From Liolophura sinensis (taxonomy: Eukaryota; Mollusca; Polyplacophora; Chitonida; Chitonidae), in NCBI RefSeq assembly GCF_032854445.1, contig NC_088295.1, positions 68,913,058 to 68,977,057 on the forward strand: 64,000 bases of DNA. The letters are read 5' to 3'. A program made the position numbers and the translations under genes. The notes beneath the pieces are model-generated. The model had not been told where the DNA came from and searched no databases. It was given only the letters and a program-made list of their open reading frames with translations. Shown here in pieces: positions 17,807 to 29,357 of the stretch. Position 1 is the first letter of the stretch. Every line of letters starts with the position of its first letter.

Positions 17807-19549
17807 TAATGTCAGCCTCTGTAGTCTATAATTTTTTTCAGCTCAATCTTGTCTTCCAAAAAATTGAAAATATTTTTTTCTTTGTGTTTCTTAAACCCGA
17901 GTATAAAGCTTTTCAATTTTAATGTCGGGAACTCTCCTACAGTTGTTTATTTTCTGTCATTCCACGTTAAAATCCGTTTTTGTGAATTGACACTATTTTC
18001 AGTTGACGTAAATAAAATACCCTATTAAGTTTACCGATTTGAGTTGCATGTTGGATTCACCCGTCACGTGGCTCTGTCCGTCACGTATGTTTGTTGTACG
18101 TCACTTTGTTCATAAGGAATGTCGATGTGTTATAATCATGTTGGTGATTTTGTCCGTCACAAAGAAAGAGACATTTTTTTTGGGCTGAACGGAGGGGAAT
18201 ATGACGGTCGGTAGGGGGTGGGGTTGGGTGTTGCTCAGATTGCAATCTTTTTCAAACTTTACACCCGGTTCGGGATTGAACTCGGACTTGCCGCCTGTAC
18301 AAAACTGAGAATTTAATGGCAATTGCATAATTGCCGGGTGGTTAAATTATGCCATTATGATTCATATATTTCACATAAACGATTTGTGAATGGATATATG
18401 ACACGCGGCACCCTGTTCTGCATTGAGCGATTCAGAACACTCTTAGTGTTCTGAACTGTTACTGACAATCTTGCGCTAGTTCGTACTCTTGCCGTTCCAG
18501 CAGGCATCTCGTGCCTCCTGCCATTATACGATGCAGCCAAATACTTGAGGAAGCTATGGTTATCTTGTCATTTTCATTGTGAGGTGAACTGAAACATTTT
18601 GTGAAAAAGTCAAACGCATTTTCTACACTCTCATCAGTTTGCATTTCGGCAACGTATATTCCGCATTTACCAGCACTTAGGCCTTAGTTGTACCGAACCT
18701 TCCATCAGAGAAATGGTCCACGGCTACAATCTTATACTGCCTCACAAACAGACAGTTTATGTTATTTAGATATCTGTTTCACGTGCTCTTCGGTGTATTA
18801 TTTGCCGAAGATAATAGTATGCAATCAGGGGTGTAGCGAGCGTGCCAGACAGTGGCCTGCCCTCGGCTGACCCACTCGGCGCCCCAGCACAAATCTACAC
18901 GACCCCTCCAACTGGCTACTAGAGTTACGTTAAATTGCAGCTTGCCTTGATAGAAGCGTCATCATTAAGAAGTGGAGAAGAATACTCGTTAAGACAGCAA
19001 TTTCTCGGCACCTTTTGCTGTAGTGGATAAACGCCTGAATAAACTGCGGGTCTCTGAGTCCATTCCAATGGTGCTAAATGTCAGCTAGGCTGCCCCACGT
19101 GAAGTCACCTGGAGACCCGAAGTATTATAGCATGTGTTAACAGGTCAAACGGCGTGCGTCTGATCAGGTGCTTTCGGACACTTTCAAAACCTGATTTATT
19201 TCTGATGTTAATATAGCCATATGTTCATACTTTCTATTATTTGAGTGAATGACATATGACTGCATGACTGACAGTTCAATTTGTTCAGTTTGCAATAAGC
19301 ACCAGTATATGATTTGATATACGCTGTACATCATCATACAATAACAATACGACCATCACCAACTCTTATAATCAGGCATTGCATTCATGTTCACGCAAGA
19401 ATGTATTACAAAACACTATAAAAACCTTGCCCGTTAGTTTCCTATACCCGTACGCATACGTCAATTTTCATAAAGAAATATACGGACCATTATTTTTCAA
19501 GAAGAATTAAAGTTTGTGCAATTCAAAATGAATGGATGAATAAATGATT

Positions 19550-19610
19550 GTGTCTTAACGCCTGTTCGACAATATTGCAGCTATATGGTGGAGAGAACAG
19601 GCTGTTTAAA
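19550..19610 (+). repeat. Mollusc-type interspersed repeat fragment
   Basis: ATGATTGTGTCTTAACGCC, then GACAATATTGCAGCTATATG and GTGG. From memory this resembles the 'TTTAACGCCGTATTCAACAATATTCCAGCTATATGG' type of repeat found many times in gastropod and bivalve sequence. Its edges are unclear. Confidence 0.45.
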
Positions 19611-21670
19611 TCAGAGAACAGTAAATGTCTGAAAAATCAAAGATAAATAGAGGGACATCTTTAAATCTGACTATAAAACAACTCAAACGTCAGGCAAAAA
19701 TTTTAGTATAAGAGTATAAGAATTAAGTTTTATGATACATGCCAAAAAAAACTTAAAATAATCAATGACATCATCATCAAGAACGCTGTGAAATAAATCG
19801 AGTCGATTGTGTAGATCCTTTGCCAAACAGGAGCAACGGAGCCTACAGTCAAGCAGGAGTGCGATGACGTATTCGGCATCACATCCAACACACTCAACGA
19901 GAATAAAATTGTGTGTTTAAAAGAGAATGCCCAAACCGACATTTCGTTAAACCAAGTTCTAATGAGTTTCCGATTTACATGTCAATAAGAGAATTTCTTC
20001 GCCAACGAAAGGATCAAAGGATCTCGCTTTACTTGCAACTGTCAGCTGACAAAGTTTGAATGTATATAAAGGCAGTGTGTGTAGGTAGCGTATGCATGGT
20101 AATACAACCATTGGAGAGAAATCTAGATATCCATCCATATTTGCCAAAAAGAATGTATAAAATCGTTGTAGGAACTAAATGAGGAACATGAACATTTTAA
20201 TTAATATAATACATTTTATGAATATATATACTTGACACTAATTTTCAAAATGACCAAACAGAGAAAAGTTTGAGTAAATGTTTCAACAAAGATTCCAAGA
20301 TTTCGAAAGAGTTCGTCATGTCAAAACAATACACGTAGCAGACTATTGCGAAGCGCTGGAAACAGCTGGATGGATTGCCTCCCTTGTATACCTGTCAACA
20401 ATGACAATGAATAACGTGTGCGGTCATGCACAAAAACGTTCAAAAAAAGTCCAACGCGAGCAATCAGATTCGTCTGTAACATTTGTGTTTATTTTTATCA
20501 GATGTTGGATAAGGATAGTGGGGTAAGCCCTAATTCTGGTGCCCCGGTGGCCACATCCAGAAACCAGTTAGTCGTGGGACCAGACTCCCTTCCGTTTGTA
20601 TTGTTTTCACAAAGGTGTGGCTTATCCGCAAAACACCTCTGCTCTTCTTTTTTCAGCTTGTCTTTACATCAACCCTGATATTTACAGAGAAAGTGTGGCA
20701 ATGTGAAAAAAGCTGGCTGGCCGGGCGTGTCCCGCATGCTCTGTGTTGACTGTTTCCCTGTTCCCTCACTGCTAGCTGTTAGTACCCCTCACGTCTGACT
20801 TCTCCTGTGCGATGAACGCTGGGCTGAGTGCACACAACACCGTGCTACCTGAAACAATGTGTACAGACGACCGGGTCTGTAACCAGCTGATTCTAACCAC
20901 CACACCGCTGCACAGCACGCCTCGAGTACAAAGCTATCTCTGCGACTCTCAAACCTGGACAGAAAAATGAAAAACAAACTCAAAATCTTTTGTATGAGGA
21001 AGAAGAAATACGAAGTATATAAAAGTCACAAGGTGCAAGCTGTCCAGAAGCACGGGCTATAATTAGGGAAGCAGTGAGGAAAGGCCAAGCGCTCTGACAA
21101 CCAGCGCCAATGAGAGAAGAAAAAAAACTCTTTAGAAAAGCACATTCATAAAAACATCTGCTTCGTCCAACATTTACCTGTATTGATAAAAAAAGTCGAA
21201 AAGGCAAGGTTGTCACAATTAGCTGTTCCACAGTTTGCATTGTCCAGAGCTCTAATCTCGTGTAAGATCTCGCCCTTCCTCCGTGACTTCTCGCCATGGC
21301 AGAACAGTCATATTGTGCCGCGTGCGGCTGACCACATGTGTCGAGGTAGCAAGAACGGCTTAATTAGAACACCTTTACTAAGTAATCAGAAAATAAGGTG
21401 GCAAATGCCCGCACACAGAAATGCGTTGCCTTACTCAAACTAAGCCATATATATGCGTGCACAATGAGGATAATTTCAACAGTGAGTGAATATATACATA
21501 ATTAAACACAAGAAGCCGGATAGTTAATTTTATTGAACTGACCTAATCCACACGTCCACTGGATTACCAAACTGTACGTGTCAAATAGATGCCTATCACA
21601 ATTTTGATTCCCTTCAGGTATTTTCAATGGTAATTTCCTTGTTCGGCTGCGGCTTTAAGTTAGTTAAGTA

Positions 21671-21776
21671 CGTGCGGTGATTTCCTCGTCCATAAACCCG
21701 GTTTTCTCCACCCATAAACCAGACTGCCGTCATATAAGTGAAACATTCTTGCGTAACATCAAAATAAACAGATGAC
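21671..21776 (+). repeat. SINE family 1 3' half, diverged
   Basis: AAACCCGGTTTTCTCCACCC, CAGACTGCCGTCATATAAGT and GAAACATTCTTGCGTAACAT match the core-to-tail order of the 9079 copy. The A-rich end is short. Confidence 0.6.
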
Positions 21777-24700
21777 TAAACCGAGTGTAAATATCTTGGT
21801 GAGATGATACCTTATGTTAATGAGAACCATGTAAATTAGTTTGAAAATGATATACAAAATATGACTTTTTGGCACGGGATGAAAACCATGTGAAAATACA
21901 GGTGTATATGATTTTGCACTCCTGCGCAGAGTTACGAGGTTCAATCTCTAAAATACTTCTAACGAAATAGTGACGTCTAACAATATGCAACTATCAGGAC
22001 TGTTTCTTGTCTCTCTCTTGGCAAATACATTTTTTTAACACTTGAAAAATTGGTATCTTGGTAGAAAAAGTATGTTATGTTCACCTAAAGTAGAACATTC
22101 AGTCTTCATAGATGTATGTCTGAGATCTTCTTTATACTGCATTGTGTGTATTGTGACTCATAAATACACCACCAACCTGACGGGAAGAGAAAGAATGTAG
22201 ATAAATTGTAAAAACACCTTGCTTGGTCTTTATGGCGTTTAAGTGATTGTGTATAAATTTTCCCGGGTAAATGCATCAGATTCTTTCTTTAAGATGTGTC
22301 AAATCTGACATTTAAGATTGGTTTCTTTCTGCAGAGCCTTAATGAACTTGGCTGTGCCCCAAAAAAGAAGGATTGGTAAAGGCAGAGTGTCTCAGATGAA
22401 GGTAGAATAGGTGAAATCTACCTGAGCCCCGACGCCCTAAGCTGACCCCTCGGGGTTATTTGTTAACAAACAGGAGCCATCCTGGTGGTCTCGTATACAC
22501 TTCATTGTTCGGTGGGCGCTCGCGAGGCTTACCAAGACACACGGCTAAGTTTTCTGGAATTTCATTCCTCCAAAACATAAAGACCATTAACCTGTTTAAC
22601 TGTCTGTGACTTTCTAAAATTGTCTAAAATATCCCATTTTTGAAAAGAAAATTGCGCGCAGTGCGGTTAAAACGGAATTTTGAGATTGAGTGTGGTTGGA
22701 AGGTTAAAGACAAGTGTCATGAATACAGCGAGCACCAGCGTTACGTTGAGCGTGCCCGAGCCAACGGGAACAGCAATAGGCCTACAAACCTTAAATTGCC
22801 CTTTTACTAGTTAGATACAGACACTAGAGAGACACCGATGTGAATAGAGGTTAATCTTTCCCGATAAACATCAGATATGTAAAGGAGCCAGGTTTCTGTG
22901 CACTCTCCCTTCTTCCACTGGTATGTAATAGCAGCAGATCGTTTACCCTCTACACTCTATGTTTACGTCACCTATTCGTTTTCATCACGCGACAGTCAAC
23001 ATTTCTCTACACTCAGTGTTAGAACATCCGCTAGGCACTGAAGCTCATTTATCGTTGGACTTTCCCTGTCATATAGCTGACAAAAAATCTTTTTAATCCT
23101 TCTATGGACATATTTTCTCATACTCCGTATAAGGACATGAAAGAACACGTTCATAATATAATTAGTTATTAAGCCCTATTTGGTACCGTAATTAACTGTA
23201 CAAGTATCTAATGTGAATGTAAAGTAAAATTTTCGACAGACTAATCATAACCATCACCTGGCATTGGGACACCTTGAGCTTCTTTTCAATGCCAAAACTT
23301 CTAAGGGTTGAAAAGTAATATTTTATATTTTACAAATATATATCCCTATAATTAAAAAAGATTTTAGAAATCTTTATTAATCTCAAGTAATACACTGTTT
23401 ATAGTATATCCTCTAATTGATTTGAACGGAGACTTTCATTGACAAAATCCCAAGAAAGATTTATCGCCCAAAATATAAACCATTTGTAGTTTTGGCATTA
23501 AAAAGTGTTTCTCTACATTTCTCCTCTAATACTGAAAAAAAATTTTTTTTATGTATGTGAGCTATATATTTACATATATCGCTCACAGACTTTGTTTGTG
23601 TATAACAGAACTGAGCGAACTGACGTGAGGGAGAAAAGGGGTAAATCGGCAATGGAGCATAACACATGGCTAGGAAAGCGTGCTTCATCTAAAGTACATA
23701 CATTAGGAAAACTTTGTCTATACTACATTCAATCTTACAATCTAACAAAACAACTGTGTTTTGACGCGGTCTAACAGAACACAGAAATGTCAGTTCTTAA
23801 TTGCCACGAATCATTAAAACATGACATCTATATCAATGTCATAAATATGCCTTTCTTGTGTCGGCATCCCCTGTTTAAGCCCCAATCACTAAGACAAGGG
23901 TCAAAGCGCGTCAGTCTTGGGTATGGTGTTAAAGCAGCGTTTCGCATAAGCGACTTTTTACATAGTTCTATATGCGAGGGTTATGTTTACGTGTGGATTA
24001 AGTGTTCATACGTGTGGTGCTTAACGCTAGACTATTGTGTGACAACTATTTCTAGGTTGGGTCATCCCTTGACACAATATATATACGTGTAATTACAACA
24101 GTATAGCGATGAAAAGTTTTTTGAGCATGTCTGATACAGCGATGATCGTAAAATGACATAAGAGAGCTGCAAGAGGTATTATTTAGGTTATTTATTCTCG
24201 GGTAGCATATAAATCCGGGTGAATCAAAAACAGGAGGTCTATAGTCGAGTTCCGCCAACAACGCCAAACGTGTTCGCCAGAGGGAGCTACCTGTTCTTCG
24301 CGTGAACAGAAATATGACAGGATCACCCACAGTTCAACAAGCAAGCAGTAAATATGTCCTTCACCGCAAATGTTCCATCATGAACGTCTTGTAAACCATT
24401 TTGCTGCTTTTGGTGGCATTGTATACCTCAGAGAATCTCTCGGGCATGTTTCTGATTGATGTGAACGCTGTGCTGTATTGTATTGTACGGCAAGGTATCA
24501 ATTTTGGTGGGTGTGACCAGAAATATCGGGTTGTTGGTAACATGTCAAGAAGGAGGAATAGTTTCCAACAAGAAATAGGCACAATCGCCTCCAGGCGAAC
24601 GGAAATTAAGTTGCCATGTATAAAATGTGTGCATGAAATATCCTATTTTATATATTCTGGTGTGTTTCATTGTGTACAATGATTATACCTTGGTGTTACA

Positions 24701-24892
24701 AATGTCTACAAAGGCTCCATTTCACCAGCTTGAACGCTGTCAACACATGGACACACTTGATATGAACATAATTACGATCAGTAAATCAGTGCCCATTATT
24801 AGAATGGTGCATATTTAAATAACTTTCATAAGATTTTGGGAAATGTTTTGATAACCTGACGCAAATGTATCGCCTTTTTCAACGTAGTTGCA

Positions 24893-24957
24893 CCTTGAGT
24901 TTAATTATATTATAATAAATCATTATATAATCATTATTATATAATAAATCATTAGGC
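24893..24957. repeat. AT-rich tandem/palindromic stretch
   Basis: The motif TTATATAATAAATCATTA and close variants recur two or three times, with partial inverted symmetry. It is low-complexity DNA with no coding signal. Confidence 0.5.
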
Positions 24958-25020
24958 ATGTAGAAAACTTTGCTTGGGTAACTTGAAAATGAGAATGGTT
25001 CTTTGTTTACTCGGGTCAAT

Positions 25021-25119
25021 CTGCATAGTTTCCTCCGCGCATTATACACAGGCCACAATCGAATAAGTAAAACATTTTTCAGTATGGCGTAAATCAACAA
25101 TCAAAGAAAATAAATAATA
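25021..25119 (+). repeat. SINE 3' half, diverged
   Basis: CTGCATAGTTTCCTCCGCGC, then GAATAAGTAAAACATTTTTC, AGTATGGCGTAAATCAACAA and AAATAAATAATAAAAG follow the family 1 core and tail. Confidence 0.55.
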
Positions 25120-27998
25120 AAAGTGAGCCTAGATAGTAGTAATGGATGGATTTATGGAAAAGTGTAACGTACTCCATCCCTGTCTATATAAGCCCGCGTT
25201 TGAGGATAGATTAAATATGAAATCTCCGCTGGCACGATTAACATTTGGGTTATACAGGAATGTGGTTTTTCACATTTTATTCTAGGCGTAAAAAATTATC
25301 AATGGCCCCTTAATAGACATGACCGATATGACAAGAAAAATGCGGGATAAAACTTTGATGATATGCATGCTGTCTGGTATGCTTCACTTCCTGTTCTGCA
25401 CATTGAATATTAAACGTCATAGAGCCACTGAGTCACTCAGTTTATGTTTCTGTTTTTCCCATGATCTTAAAACGCATCGTTTAGGGCTCAAAAGGGTGAA
25501 AAAATGTCTTGTCAAATCAAAGCTGAAAGAACTACGGGTTAACGGTCTCCACCTCGGCCATGGGTTAGCCATTCGCTCTTGAGAATATAGCTGGTATTAA
25601 ATGTAAAGTTAAAAAAGTAATTTCGCACGGATCAACCCTGGAAGGATCCTTGGTACAACATAAGTAATTTTCAGAGCCTGGGCATTTGTCAAACACCCAC
25701 TTGCAATACTTGTGTAATGTTTGACAGTCTAGCTCACTTTTAATATACAATGTTCCGCAAAAACAACGCAAGTTGTTTAATAAGAAAGGTTTACGAGAAT
25801 GAATATTTTTAAGGGGTAGGTTCGACTTAGTTCAGCATTTGTAGCTCAGTGATTGGATTTCTATGGAAATCCGTAGCGTAATAAATGACCGTAAACGTTC
25901 CACGAATGACTGAATTAACTAACGGTATATCACTGAATAGACCTAAGCTATACGCTCAGTGAAATGACACGAGCGTATGATCAGAATGTGACTGGCCATT
26001 TACTAACCCCGGCATGGTAAGACTGAATTACCTGTGATTGAAAAGTTCTTAAAGGCTCTGGACAGCTGGACCGGACTCTCTGCTCTTTACCACCGCCCCT
26101 AATCACACACATCTCACAACAGGTAAGAGCGAGTTGATCGAAGAGCCATTTATTAGGCTTATCTCTCTTTCTGACCCTGTGTGTCTTTATAACCAGCTAA
26201 ATGTTTGATAGGCCGGTCACCAATAAATCCTAACGACCAGACACTGGACTTGTGCTAGTACAATTCGCTACAAATATCTTGCGGACAGTTTTTTTTTTTC
26301 ACAGCGGTTTATTTATGAGATGGGCTTTCGGCTGGGTTGTTGCAACAGCCTCCTCGACCCGGCAGTTTGTAATCACTGTGCGGACTACTTTCTGGAGATG
26401 TTATCTGTACACCAGAAAAACCTCACCTGTGACGTGTCGTGCACACGGGACAGCAGCCTGTGTGCGGGTGGGTGTGTGTGAGTGTTGGGGGCGGTGTAGA
26501 CTATACTCTGCCTCCCCACGGAGAACATCTATCACCACACACGGCTTGTGTCAAGATAAAAGCTAAAGCCAACGATTCTTTTCTTCAGCACCAACATATC
26601 TTCCTCTTAATCTCATACAATCTTAAGCTTTCTTCCTTAATTCCAGCTTCGCTAATGGTGTCGCCGTTGTCGATAATATCCAATTATCAAGTTAATAGTT
26701 AGCAATTTGTAAGGTGCCTCTTTTCTTTCTGTTCTTTTCCGTTTAGGAAAGTTGGAGCCAAAATTTCCAAGATGAGTTTACCCATCAAGCTTGGGTATAT
26801 GAGGAAGTATCATCTTCAACTACAGCTGATTTACTATGCCAGGACAATGTACGCAGCCATCATCATATGTGTCGAAAATAGTATAACAAGTGCAATATGG
26901 TGGAGTCAGGATCTGTGGCACTCAGTGTATTGACTATCTTTAATTCCAAAAGATTTCTTAAATTCTGGCTAAATTTTGTCAAAGTCTGCTTGACCCGCGT
27001 TATATATGGGGAGTATAAACATCCATTATGTAGGACACGTTATTAAACATTTTACCAAATTAATAAGCACTTGATAACTTGAATACGCTGATAACAAAGA
27101 ATTTCATTTTTTGGGATGATATAGTCTTAGTGCATTATACTTCTAAAGCATACCGAATGATATATGGATGAAAACTGTTGGACACTTAATTCGAGCAAAT
27201 AAAGATTGAAACCAAGTTAAAAAAAATCCCCTTTAAAAATGCACCAGTCTACCACGACATTCCAACTGGGAAGAGAAAAAGCCATTCTTTCAGACAACGA
27301 TTTTAATTACTTATAATTTGTATTATAACCGATGAAATCCTGGCTTTTGTCAGTTTACCTCAGTTAGGATTTTATTCCAAATGTTCATGTAAATGCTTAA
27401 GACGTAACAACCAGCACTACAACCTAAGCCGAATAAAAAATGCAGTGCAATGTGTTAGACGCCATAAGTCCATAATCACTCTAAATGCTGTGTTGTCATC
27501 GCATTTAGTAAAAATGTACCAAATTAAAGGAAGCAAGTCCTGACGGATCCAAAGTTGTATAGTATGACCGATGGGAGCTGGGTTCAATTCTGCTCCCTCT
27601 ATGGAAAAACGGGATAGAGAACTTCGGACAGAGCCATTAGCTACGCTGATTAGGTTGCCAGGCAAATAGAAAGATACAATATTCATCTTCGATGTTAGAT
27701 TTTGTACTAAGATACGTTTTTTTCATTACTGTCTGGGTCTGTATCTATACCGCCTACACTGCATGCATGTTTCATTTGGATACAAAATCGTGGAAGATGA
27801 ATCTTGGCCTCTTTTTTATGCAGCAAAGCTCAAAATATCCTTACAAATTTGGCCTAATTTTTGATACACCGGTACTAAGGCACATGTGTGTAAACGATTA
27901 TCTGCAACTAGTGGCTGTTCTCCAGGGTGAAGACACATTTTCTGGCTCGGTCGTTCGCATTGAGGTATTTGTCCGATTCAGAGTTTACAGAATGAAAG

Positions 27999-28340
27999 TT
28001 GTTGGAGGCTGTATGTCTAGGCGGTATCGTGTATAATTCGTCATTGGGCGGGCGTGAGCTAGGCGTTCCGGGTCGCTTCATTCTCCGTCTGTATACAAAT
28101 CCAACGAACGTTGTTTCTTTTTGTCCGGTAACCTATATCTATCAATGGATCTCTTCTGACATCAAAAAAGAGTTTTCACAGTCTGACTATAGAAAAAAGT
28201 GGGAGTTTGTCGAAAAGCTCTCCACTGATGATAAGCTCTGTCAAGACGATGTTCTCGCAAAAATGGGTTTAAAAAGATTATTTCCTGACGGTGAAACTGA
28301 GACTTTTAACCTTGCAAATCACAGAGGGCGCCTTTTATGA
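27999..28340 (+). CDS. Unrecognised open frame, possible exon
   Basis: A 113-codon open frame. The part from about 28148 to the TGA at 28338-28340 looks most protein-like: hydrophilic and Lys/Asp/Glu-rich, with DIKKEFSQSDYRKKWEFVEK, LSTDDKLCQDDVLAKMGLKR and LFPDGETETFNLANHRGRLL. An acceptor-like TTTTCACAG lies inside it at about 28173-28181. I recognise no family. It could be a terminal exon of an undetected gene, a fragment of a mobile-element protein, or chance. Confidence 0.25.
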   Translation: MLEAVCLGGIVYNSSLGGRELGVPGRFILRLYTNPTNVVSFCPVTYIYQWISSDIKKEFSQSDYRKKWEFVEKLSTDDKLCQDDVLAKMGLKRLFPDGETETFNLANHRGRLL

Positions 28341-29099
28341 AACTCTATCCTACTGAGGAAGGGGCAGTAGCTAGAGGCAATCCTCTTTAGGTTTGTGCAA
28401 CCTGCTACGTTCAAATGTCACAACTCTATATAACCTTTCAATATATAACAAAATAATTCGAATAATAAAGTTCAGCATCGATGGGCTGGACTTTTAATGG
28501 CCACTGAATGTAGAATATCATACACAAACCGTAAAAAAATGAGGTCTTTGTTCTCTCTTTGAGGTTGCATTCGTAAGTGTGCAATGTGTTTTCTGTGATA
28601 AATATACGATCATTTAGAAAACAAAAATTATAAGACTTGAGAGTGAGAAAATTATACAATACAATACGCACGGGCATGTAAGGTTGTACCTAATTCTGCA
28701 GGAGCCGTTGAGACTACTTTCCTACCTTTTAAGCGTTTACATGAACAGTTAGAATAATACCCTAACTGCAGATTTCATCGGAGATATGTGATCGTTTTGC
28801 CTATCATACTGTCGCAGCTGCTCTCGTTTTACTGCATGTTGTAGCTTATTTGTATCGATTTGTATGTTGCTACTTCATAAGCAATTACATGGACATTTGG
28901 AACAAAACCTTGTATAACTGTAACCTTTTCCCAATTATCACACTGTCGTCCCTGCTCAAGTTTGACTGTCTACATCTGTGCTAACTGCATGGAATGTTCC
29001 ACAGATTGCCATGTATGTTTATTTGAAAAGCGTTCAACGCTGTACCTACTGGTAACACTTTTTTCTCTTGCACGAAGGCTGTCAGGTTTTTAAAGATGT

Positions 29100-29205
29100 T
29101 GAACCACGACACGGTCCTGAGAAGGTCCCCCGCCCATCGCCAGCTACATGACTAACCTCGTGGTACGCCGCAGGGATTTGAAACTCGCGACCTCGTTGAT
29201 TAAGG
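29100..29205 (-). repeat. tRNA-derived SINE head, minus strand
   Basis: On the minus strand, GTCGCGAGTTTCAAATCCCT is a B box in a T-arm-like setting, followed by CGGCGTACCACGAGGTTAGT. The next bases on the plus strand belong to the 58-bp tandem repeat. Confidence 0.5.
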
Positions 29206-29357
29206 TTTGATGGGTTAAAGCAAGGGCAAATGAGGCAGCTAGTGCCATAGAGTAGTTAATCAATGTTTGATCGGGTAAAACAATAACGAATGAGGCAGTT
29301 GCCATGGAGTGGTTGATCAGGTTTTGATTGGGTAAGCAAGAGCGAATGAGGCAGTTC
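29196..29357. repeat. Tandem repeat, about 58 bp, about 2.8 copies
   Basis: Three diverged units each carry GTT(A/G)AT(C/T)A..GTTTGAT, then GGGTAA, then CGAATGAGGCAG or CAAATGAGGCAG, spaced 57-60 bp apart. The minus-strand open frame at 29144-29491 mirrors the repeat (LINHSMA, LINYSMA) and is not treated as a gene. Confidence 0.75.

Noticed and set aside
24361..24682. Overlapping frames on both strands
   Set aside because: Neither resembles a known protein; no splice signals or repeats support them.
27530..27660. Possible SINE (GGGTTCAATTCTGCTCC)
   Set aside because: Only a B-box-like stretch is seen, without a convincing A box, core or tail.
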